Part shown: piece by piece, positions 7,457 through 14,102 of the stretch
Layout: each line of letters starts with the position of its first letter
How positions within the stretch are numbered: the stretch's first letter is position 1
Source of the DNA: Chromera velia
Lineage: Eukaryota > Sar > Chromeraceae
Length of the DNA stretch: 14,102 nt
Assembly (NCBI GenBank): GCA_018398765.1
Contig: JAHBMJ010002996.1
Location: 1 to 14,102, forward strand
Direction of reading: 5' to 3'
Position numbers and translations under genes: made by a program
Notes under the pieces: model-generated
Seen by the model: the letters and a program-made list of their open reading frames with translations, nothing else
Databases searched by the model: none
What the model was told of the DNA's origin: nothing

Positions 7457-7746
7457 GGATCGACGTAATACTGCGATTAATTGGCATGCTGATTTCGAGC
7501 TATTAATGTTTAGCTCGGCGTGTATGCAAAGCGTCATCCTCCGATGGTTTTTCGCATGCATGCGTTTTTTGTATGTCATGTAATTAGCATGTATTCGATA
7601 AATTCCAATTGAATCAGACAGCAGCCTGTTGGATTGTACTGGATTATGGTAGATTGACCATGTGCTCCTACCGACACATTTGTGCACAGACAACATAAGA
7701 TCTCAGCTGTTGGAAGAGACTTTCAATTTCTTAGAATCTCCATTAT
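7457..7746 (+). repeat. Right LTR-like repeat, copy C (5'-truncated)
   Basis: Begins at GGATCGACG, equal to position 1453 of copy A, so the first 47 bp are missing. It then runs to the same end (CTCCATTAT) as copy A. Copies B and C together form a tandem with a 205-bp offset. About nine differences from copy A are seen. The hairpin is at 7496-7517. This is the right boundary of the element. Confidence 0.82.
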
Positions 7747-8369
7747 TAACGCGCATTCTAAAGTAACACTAATTGACCCTCATCATGGGTCTCATGACAA
7801 AACCTCGATCTAATGTTTTTATATGACTAGAACTAAGATTAGAATTAGCTAGAATTTTGGCTAGCTAGATCTTCAATATCTTTTTACAACTTTTAGGACC
7901 GTTAAGACCGCCTTATTAAGCTTTTAAATAACAAATTTTAGAATAGATTGTATATGAATACACTGAGACAATTTCAGATTGGCAATCATTGTTAATCAAT
8001 TACAATTGGAATGATTGTGAACGCACAATTATAAAAGTTTTGTTATATGGACTTACGCAATTTAAAAAAAATGTTAGGCATAGATTTTTTGTGTAGTTTC
8101 TGAATCGTTTTGTGGATATTCGTGAATCGGGAAAGGATAAGTTGCTTAATGGTGCTTTTTGTAACTCAGTCAGTCTACATTTGTCTGTGCACCGGTACAT
8201 AAATCTTGGGAGCTGCAATCGGCTGCAATTGCATGATAACATATACGTAGGCACAGAATATATGTATTGTCTACCAAATTGCTTCAAATATGTTCACAAA
8301 GAATCAAGAATAATCAAGACAAAAGGAAATTCATTCAGCGGTACGCACGGCAATGCAGGCACATACAGA
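7747..8369. other. AT-rich intergenic stretch, no gene seen
   Basis: Flank of the retroelement. It includes a small hairpin GACCC-TCATCAT-GGGTC (7775-7791) and repeated AGAATTAGCTAG / TTGGCTAGCTAG words (7840-7870). Short open frames show no domain. No target-site duplication matching the left flank was found. Confidence 0.5.
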
Positions 8370-8375
8370 CACGCA

Positions 8376-8422
<47 letters not shown>
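8370..8422. repeat. (CA)n microsatellite 1
   Basis: An almost pure AC dinucleotide tract with occasional AT or GC interruptions at its ends. Long His-Thr open frames across it are artefacts of the repeat. Confidence 0.95.
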
Positions 8423-8538
8423 AAATTGATCTCACGCGTGAAGCCACCTTTAAGCTAGCTTTTGTGCGCGTCTGCACGTCTGCACAAGCACATATTCATA
8501 CCCACTCAAAAACTTTAAGTCGCCCCGACCTCTCGCTG

Positions 8539-8547
8539 CACATACAC

Positions 8548-8593
<46 letters not shown>

Positions 8594-8664
8594 ACGCACA
8601 CGCACACGCACACGCACACGCACACACACGCATACGCACACGCACACGTATACGCACACACACA
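8539..8664. repeat. (CA)n tract grading into (CACACG)n
   Basis: Starts as (AC)n, becomes a regular hexamer CACACG at about 8579-8625, then degenerates with CATACG and CGTATACG variants. Alternating purine-pyrimidine sequence of this kind can adopt Z-DNA. Confidence 0.93.
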
Positions 8665-8890
8665 GAGCTACACTCTCAAACGCATAGACACATAGATACA
8701 TACACGCATACAAATATACACACATTCACGCACGCATGCACTCACAAAAGGACGATCCGAAAATCCAAAAAGTCGGTTCCGCGTACATGGATTCAATCCA
8801 CTCTCTTTCTCCTTGTGTACCATTAGGACCGATTTTTTAGTACACCGTCAGAGTCTCTGTCTCGTTCGTTTTAGCCATGATCCTGAAAGT

Positions 8891-8891
<1 letters not shown>

Positions 8892-8945
<54 letters not shown>

Positions 8946-8970
8946 GTCTCTCTGTTTTTCTCTCTCTCCC
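8892..8970. repeat. (CT)n microsatellite
   Basis: Pure CT dinucleotide to about 8937, followed by imperfect TCTCTGTCTC and TCTCTCCC variants. The polypurine strand is the minus strand. Confidence 0.93.
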
Positions 8971-8983
8971 TGTCATACATACA

Positions 8984-9020
<37 letters not shown>

Positions 9021-9044
9021 ACACACGCACATACACACACACGG
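8984..9044. repeat. (CA)n microsatellite 2
   Basis: AC dinucleotide tract with a few AT and GC interruptions, followed by looser ACAC-rich sequence to about 9130. Confidence 0.93.
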
Positions 9045-10357
9045 GGAGAGTAACAAACAGTGACACACACTTACACAGAGTTACACACATACTCATACAC
9101 ACGGTCACATACACATGCACAGACACACAATAGATTGGAGGAGCCATGCTCAGGCTGCGCAACTACTAGACGCAGCTATTCCACGCGCCTCACCTGTTTC
9201 CTCCCCGGCCCCCCTGTCTTAGGAAGCGAAAGTCGGCGAGGAAGGCAAAAAGAGCAGCTTCAAAGCAGAAATCGAAAGTCTCTCTGTCTCGCTCTGTCTC
9301 TGTACTATTCATTTGCAACGCAGCTGATTTGTCGTGTCTCTCTACCAAAGCTGCGACAGACAATAAAGTTCTCAGCACAGAAACTTCCCGTCGTTTCTCT
9401 CTCATGGCCTAGCTCATGGCTTACACACACATTGCTTTCTGCCGTCTGTGATGTCGACCTCTAATCTTCACTGCCATCTATAAGTTCTTTTCGAATCACC
9501 AATGTGAATACCATGAATGCAAGAACGAATGGCTTGGTTCCTCTTCTCTCGAATGGAAAACGGCACCCGCTCGTTTGTGTGTCTGTCTGTATTGCTCCGT
9601 AAGACTTCGCTGCTTGCGTTGCACAATGAGCCGTCAAATGTTAGCTGGACAATTGAGTGGCTCTTCTGTTTCAAAGGAAACGCCTGACCTTGATTTTGGT
9701 CCATTCATTTCCTTTCGTTTCTGCAGAACCCATGCCAGAAAGCAGGTCTATAGTGATCGCTCTGGTCGAGCCACGGTCTCATCTCAGCCTGATCTGGCTC
9801 TTTTCTTCCTCATCCAAACTCAGTTCGTTTTTCTGCTCTTTTCGTGCAAGTGTTTTGCGCAGGGAAACGTCTCTGGGCACAAAACGCAGCATCGTGGCTT
9901 GAATCTCAACTGTCGACAGTTGGGACCGTCAAGTCGGATCAGGTATGAAGTGCAGAAGAGGGAAATTTGATTGACGGAAAGCAGTTGAAGTCTGTATTAA
10001 ACTTGAAGACAAATTTAAGTATATAATTGAACTTGAACTGTATATGTGAGTTGGAATTATGCAGCTGCATGGATGCATGGTGGCCCCGGAAAGATGGCAT
10101 TACATATACAGAATCAATTATGTCCGTGCCCCTCAAGCGTCATCTGAAAGGTCAAGAACTGATTTTGGGGTGGTTCGCACGGATGTCGGCCAAATTGCGC
10201 AAAATGGTGCAAGTTACATGCAGGTATTAATAAGTTACTGATACACATGCACGGATGTTCCGAATCTATGATAATGTACGTTGATCTGTTTTTCAAAGAT
10301 GACGGCAAGACACAGAGCAATTAACCTAAAGCCGTTCACGATCAAGCAGAGCTGGAG
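9045..10357. other. Geneless stretch, possible promoter and 5' leader of the next gene
   Basis: The first 90 bases are decayed CA repeat. The rest is mixed, with T/C-rich segments and several TTTCTGCAG- or TCTTAG-like splice acceptors, but no phase-consistent exon chain was found. An AT-rich part lies at ~9965-10050. Some of this may be an untranslated leader of the gene starting at 10358. Confidence 0.4.
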
Positions 10358-10837
10358 ATGGGCAAGAAGGATAAGAAGTGGCGGGGTGCGCACAAGCACT
10401 ATGCCTCTGGTTTCCCTCAGAGATTTGTGCCCCCCAATGAACCACCCCCGTATCTGCTTCAGCATCCGCAGCGCAACCACGCGGCAGAACCCGGACCGAA
10501 AGTTCAGTCAGAGCCAGAAACTATGGAGTCCTTGCTTGACAAAGCCAGCAGGGCAAGCCGAGGAATCGTACCACACGCAACACAAGAGAAACCCAATCCT
10601 AGACCGAATCTGGAAGTGTCATCTTCGCCCGCACTCTCTTCGACCAATGCACCCAAAAGCCTGCCCTCCTCAAAGCCCCCGGTAGTGGTCATTCCAGACA
10701 CAGATTCCGAAGGGGAAGAGAAAGTAGCAAGGGCCTCGCCGGCGGAGTCGCCGCAACTGCAGGGGTCGGGGAAGATGCAGAAGAGAGACCAGGAGCTTCA
10801 AGATGACGACGATGCTCTTTTGCTCCCGAAGCCTAAG
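10358..10837 (+). CDS. Exon 1 of predicted gene
   Basis: Encodes 160 codons from ATG 10358 to PKPK, followed by donor GTCAGA. If not spliced the frame stops at TGA 10856-10858. Composition (Pro, Ser, acidic clusters) looks like real coding of a disordered protein rather than noise. Confidence 0.6.
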
Positions 10838-12720
10838 GTCAGAGTGCCGTCTGCATGATAGGATTCAGGGGTTCTTTATTGATCCTTTGCTCAGTTGCAA
10901 GTCTTTGCTGACTCGATCTGTTTGGAAATTCCTCTCCATGAATTCTCCCCGGTGCATCCGTTTGAGTCCATCGAGTCCAAAGAAAATGAAAGAAACAATT
11001 TACCTCCTAGAAGTAAGTCGGTGTTTGATTTGTTTCATCACTCTCTTGTGATGTTCCCGCAAAGCCGCTTGAATTGCTGTCTCTGTATCGAAGGAACCAG
11101 ATGATCGCGCCGTGAGTCTTTTGAGAGTTTTTCCCAAATGAGTGGCCCTGCTTGAGCGGTTTTTTCGTTTGCGTCCCTGTCTCACTTTGATCGTTCAGGA
11201 TTCCGAAGACGAGTCGGAGGTCCTCACCGAAACTCTCCGCCAGGCCGCCATGGGGAAGGCCCTTCGAGGGGAAAAGTCAGTCCACGAGTGAGAGCAAGAG
11301 AGACTGAGTGCAGTAGTTGGTTCTGTGGATTCGTTTCCATTCAATTTTCTCTTGGGCAGTAGCTAAGTCGCACCACTGTCTACGGCGGTCTCAAGGACGG
11401 CCAAACTGCTGACATGGCAGCTGGCCTCTCTGGATGAGTGAGACTATCCGTTCAGAGCACGGTGTGAAAAAACCTTGAAAAGACAGGAGCCAGCTCACAT
11501 TTTTATCCCTTCACTTTATTGCCAATTCGTCGCATCCCAATGGTCGAGAACTACGTATCTTCGCAAAGCGCTTATATCGGGTGACAGACCATTTTTGGGT
11601 TAATGGGGTGCAACAGCATACGTGCTTGCGTGTCAAGCCTCGGACTCTCTGACAGCGGCCGACAGCTATTGCTGCGTGAACACGCAGATTTTGCAGTTGG
11701 TAGGATGTAGTTCTTCGTAGTCAGAGAGTCTGTTTGATCTTGTGTCATTGTCTTGAGATGAGGGGAGGGTCGAGGAGCGGGGGCTCGAGAACGCCGAGGT
11801 GAACGAGGAATTGACCAGGGGGGCATAGTGAACGCAGCAGTACTCTCAGGAACCGCCGACGCGAACGCACAGACAGATTTCTTAATTCCGGCCGGAGGAT
11901 CGATGGAGCCAGGGTACACGTCCCGGAGGATTCTCATCGATGACAGACAATGACACAGCTAGATGCGTGTGCTGTTTGTGCGGACATGCGACCATATGTG
12001 AAAATCAATCACACTTCTCGTTCTTCATTCCTTCCACCGCTCCCTCGTCTCTTGAGTGGTTTCGTTTCTCTTCGCGTTCTCCTGTCAGGGGTTGCTCATT
12101 TATATCTCATTTCTCGATTGAGTCTCGTTTCGACATTCAGTTAGAATTCCTCTCATCTCGCTCCGTTTCTTCGTTCTCCTCCCTTTGATTCTCTGCAGGC
12201 GGAAGAAGGTGGACGGACAGCAGGCCGTGAAGGAATCCAGGTCAGGATATTAGATGCGAACGTTGGGATGAGTGTAGATGGGCCTAATGCCTGGAGAGAC
12301 GATGAGGAGGATTGATACTCGATCAGCCCCTCTGGTGGACTCTTGCATCGGAAAGCTGCCTTCAATTTTTCTCTCGTTTCCTCTATCTTCTCCATTTTTG
12401 TGTTGTCTGTTTTTCTCTGCAAGCGGGCGCGAAAATTAAGGGTATCTCTTTGTGCCTGATTTCGATCACTCAGTCCTTTATTTGTTTGGCTTTATCATTG
12501 TTTGTCCCCTTTTTTTTCTTCTCCTCTCCGAGCAGTTGTTTCATGTCTCTCAATTGGCTTCTCTAGTAGCCATCCAGTCACTGTGCGATCTTGAATTTCA
12601 GTCTTTGCATGTACTTGCTTTCTGCTGCATGTTCTTGTTTGCAGTGCGTCGGGCAGCAAGAAGTGCATGAAGGAAGACAAGAAGAAGAAAAAGAAAAAGA
12701 ATGACAAGAAGAAGGGCTAG
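10358..12720 (+). CDS. Predicted five-exon gene, disordered protein with Lys-rich tail
   Basis: Proposed exons are 10358-10837, 10895-11012, 11200-11287, 12199-12240 and 12645-12720, giving 267 residues. All introns are GT-AG, all acceptors are CAG, and the codon phases match at each junction. The start ATG 10358 has purine at -3 and G at +4, with an in-frame TAA 36 bases upstream. The N-terminus is basic (MGKKDKKWRGAHKHY). The middle is Pro/Ser-rich with acidic patches (DTDSEGEEK, QDDDDALLL). The end is Lys-rich (MKEDKKKKKKKNDKKKG), suggesting a nuclear or RNA-associated protein. I do not recognise the family. Intron 1 is only 57 bases, and skipping exon 2 is also open through exon 3 in another frame, so the middle of the model is uncertain. 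Confidence 0.45.
10895..11012 (+). CDS. Exon 2 of predicted gene (possibly optional)
   Basis: Preceded by a pyrimidine-rich TTTGCTCAG and followed by the strong donor GTAAGT. In phase with exon 1 it reads LQVFADSICLEIPLHEF and ends ERNNLPPR, leaving one base for exon 3. Confidence 0.4.
11200..11287 (+). CDS. Exon 3 of predicted gene, open in two frames
   Basis: Bounded by GATCGTTCAG and GTGAGA. After exon 2 it reads VGVLTETLRQAAMGKALRGE and joins exon 4 in phase. Joined directly to exon 1 it reads DSEDESESSPKLSARPPWG, but then leads to an early stop in exon 4, or needs a weak AAG acceptor at 11367. Confidence 0.45.
12199..12240 (+). CDS. Exon 4 of predicted gene
   Basis: A 42-base exon between TTCTCTGCAG and GTCAGG. 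In the phase supplied by exon 3 it reads ERKKVDGQQAVKES and passes two bases to exon 5. Confidence 0.45.
12645..12720 (+). CDS. Exon 5 of predicted gene, Lys-rich C-terminus
   Basis: Follows TTGTTTGCAG. In phase it reads ASGSKKCMKEDKKKKKKK and ends at TAG 12718-12720. The basic tail is typical of nuclear or nucleolar proteins in protists. Confidence 0.5.
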
Positions 12721-13031
12721 GTTCGATCAAAACGACGAGCTCAGAAAAATAGAGGAGAAAAAGTGAAAGAAAATTCTGATATGAAGAGGGGGTAAGAAGG
12801 GAAGGAGTGTTGAAGGACCAAGTTACAAAGAGACGAAGCATGAAAGCATGAGGGAAAAGGGGAACACTTTCGCTCTTTGAAGCCTCTTTCTCCATGGTAT
12901 AGCTTTCATTCTCTGGGTGTACAGTATAGAAGGAGAGACGGACGGGCGGATTGACTGAATGGCAGTGAATGCGTGATGACCAGAAGACCAAACAGTCTGG
13001 ATTACATGCCGTTTCTTTTCACTTCATCAGT
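12721..13031. other. 3' flank of the predicted gene
   Basis: Purine-rich at first (to ~12870), then mixed. No gene, and no clear polyadenylation signal that I can support. Confidence 0.4.
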
Positions 13032-13421
13032 CTAGGCTTGGATTCAATATATACATATACATATCTTTAGGGTTCCCCTAATATAATAATATAAATATAA
13101 TATAATATGATATAACATCTACATAAATTCACCCCGTATTTATCTTTTTTTCCCTCTTAATTCATCTGAACAGGGCAACTTGCCTCTGAAGTTTTATAAA
13201 AAACTGTCTCAAAAAACAATAACCAAAGAGATGCGTCATCATCAGATTTTGCAGGACCGATCGTAGGACGGATCTTCATTCTCTGACTCATCTCCGGCCT
13301 TCAACCCAATCTTCAATTCTTCATCCTCTCATATTACATTAAGTTTATATTATATTATATTACATCATATTATATATTAGCGTTTTGTCTCAAATATAAT
13401 ATGTATTGAATCCGAGCCTAG
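13032..13421. mobile_element. MITE-like element with ~22-bp terminal inverted repeats
   Basis: The ends 13032-13053 and 13400-13421 are inverted copies with two mismatches; the core GGATTCAATA is perfect. Both ends carry TA next to GGCT (left) or AGCC (right), consistent with a TA target duplication. Inside each end lies an AT-rich segment made of ATATAAT-type words (13080-13122 and 13340-13400) in opposite orientation. The whole is about 390 bp without coding capacity, typical of a non-autonomous DNA transposon, perhaps Tc1/mariner-type. Confidence 0.6.
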
Positions 13422-14102
13422 TTAGTAGTTAGATAAACTTTCGCTTCAGTAGCTTAATTGTCAAACAAGGAGATGATCCACTACTGCTTTAATGTGATGA
13501 GGTATTAAGGGTCAGAGAGGAGGTATTAAGGGTCAGAGAGAAGAGGCGCGGCGCCGCAGCATCATATCAGTCTAAATCGATCCGCGCATGCCATCGAGCG
13601 CCGTCGAGCGAATTGTACACATCAGCAATACATGCATGAAGCGTTGCATGCGGGAAATTGCAATATACACGTAAACATGCATACAGAAAGTGCAGAACTG
13701 AAAGAGACTGAATGCGAGTGGACAGAAAAGCAAAGAGCATGTCATATACGGGACATACAGACAAGTGTATTACATGAAATACAACAGATACAGACAGAGC
13801 AGACGTGCACGTGAGCGATCGATCGACCGATCGACTGAGAATTAGAAATACAGATAGAGAGTGTGTATCGAGGTCCGGACTAGAGAGATCTGTGAACTCG
13901 AGACCATTCCCGGAAGACCAGACTTACAAGTATATGTACAAGCGTGGATCTCTGAGCTTAGGTGAGCTAGGGATTCATCAGATGGTGACAAGGAAGTGGG
14001 GTCTTTGTTCCATTCGTTGTCTTCTTCTTTGAAAACGAACTACATCTGCGTTGAGGTGTGTGGTGCGTGTGCAAGCTTGAACGTTTCCGTCCTTCGATTT
14101 CT
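13422..14102. other. Terminal stretch, no supported gene
   Basis: Contains the short duplication at 13499-13540, a CG-rich spot (GGCGCGGCGCCGC), and a GATCGATCGACCGATCGAC run at ~13816-13834. Open frames of 60-75 codons show no domain. Confidence 0.45.
13499..13540. repeat. 21-bp unit repeated twice in tandem
   Basis: Two adjacent copies containing GGTATTAAGGGTCAGAGAG, at 13501 and 13522. Probably recent slippage. Confidence 0.8.

Larger units (their letters stand above)
1406..7746 (+). mobile_element. Penelope-like retroelement with LTR-like repeats and N-terminal GIY-YIG
   Basis: A retroelement of about 6.3 kb. It is bounded by direct repeats (1406-1742; 7205-7456 plus 7457-7746) that match at roughly 96-97% by eye. 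It encodes, in order, a gag-like ORF1, ORF2, a cysteine cluster, a GIY-YIG nuclease and a reverse transcriptase. GIY-YIG plus RT with LTR-like repeats (pseudo-LTRs) is the hallmark of Penelope-like elements. The nuclease lies upstream of the RT, as in the permuted Naiad/Chlamys group. The long upstream ORF1/ORF2 segment is not part of the simple PLE plan I know. No clear target-site duplication and no integrase, protease or RNase H were seen. In-frame stops and frame breaks suggest this copy is at least partly decayed. Class assignment is from motifs only. Confidence 0.82.

Noticed and set aside
1406-7746. Hammerhead ribozyme in the LTR-like repeats
   Set aside because: No CTGATGA core with a following stem and GAAA was found on either strand of the three repeats. 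The CTGATTTCG at ~1485 does not fit. CTGATGA-like words at ~2393, 13025 and 13235 lack stem II and GAAA in place.
8353-9133. His/Thr- and Ser/Leu-repeat proteins on both strands
   Set aside because: They are translations of CA, CACACG and CT microsatellites without flanking coding signals.
11368-11437. Alternative exon between exons 3 and 4
   Set aside because: It is open and phase-compatible with the other reading of exon 3, but needs an AAG acceptor eight bases past a better CAG, and is not needed in the preferred model.
11572-11937. Antisense 121-codon frame within intron 3 of the predicted gene
   Set aside because: No recognised domain, basic Ser/Pro composition typical of chance frames, and no splice or start context that favours it.
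13064-13074. Telomere-like TTTAGGG word
   Set aside because: A single copy only, inside the MITE-like element; no array.

Overview
The window looks like nuclear DNA from a unicellular eukaryote. Base composition is intermediate. There are long (CA)n and (CT)n microsatellites, introns ending in pyrimidine-TCTGCAG, and many GCATGC/TGCATGC words. The style recalls alveolates, perhaps a coccidian apicomplexan such as a Sarcocystis- or Cystoisospora-like organism, or a chromerid. That assignment is low confidence and rests on texture, not on a marker gene.

The main content is one retroelement, about 1406-7746 on the plus strand. It is bounded by LTR-like direct repeats of about 337 bp: one copy at the left, and two partial copies joined in tandem at the right. 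Inside lie a gag-like ORF1, a small ORF2, and a long pol region. The pol region carries a cysteine cluster, a GIY-YIG endonuclease, a CxC...GHV motif, a VDKA (DKG-like) motif, a VKHK...RPLV segment and a reverse transcriptase with PQGSPCSP and YMDD. GIY-YIG plus this type of RT plus LTR-like repeats indicates a Penelope-like element (PLE). The endonuclease is N-terminal to the RT, the permuted order known for the Naiad/Chlamys PLE group.

ORF1, ORF2 and the first half of pol share one reading frame over about 1,200 codons, broken only by five TAG and one TGA. The TGA lies at the composition switch between the purine-rich gag-like part and the T-rich pol part, and is followed by CTAG, a known readthrough context. 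The four later frame breaks (G4 at 5433, T7 at 5673, T6 at 6404, G3 at 6482) all lie in homopolymers. The copy is therefore either a lightly decayed long polyprotein, or a gag-pol-like arrangement using recoding, possibly with assembly indels.

Other regions: 1-620 is non-coding with palindromes and a GC-rich patch; 621-1290 is a degenerate ~160-bp tandem repeat with splice-like signals; 7747-8340 is AT-rich and geneless; 8370-9045 is a microsatellite cluster; 9046-10357 has no supported gene. A five-exon host gene is proposed at 10358-12720, encoding a disordered protein with a lysine-rich tail and no recognised family. A non-autonomous MITE-like inverted-repeat element lies at 13032-13421, and the rest to the end is geneless. 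No tRNA, rRNA or CRISPR was seen.
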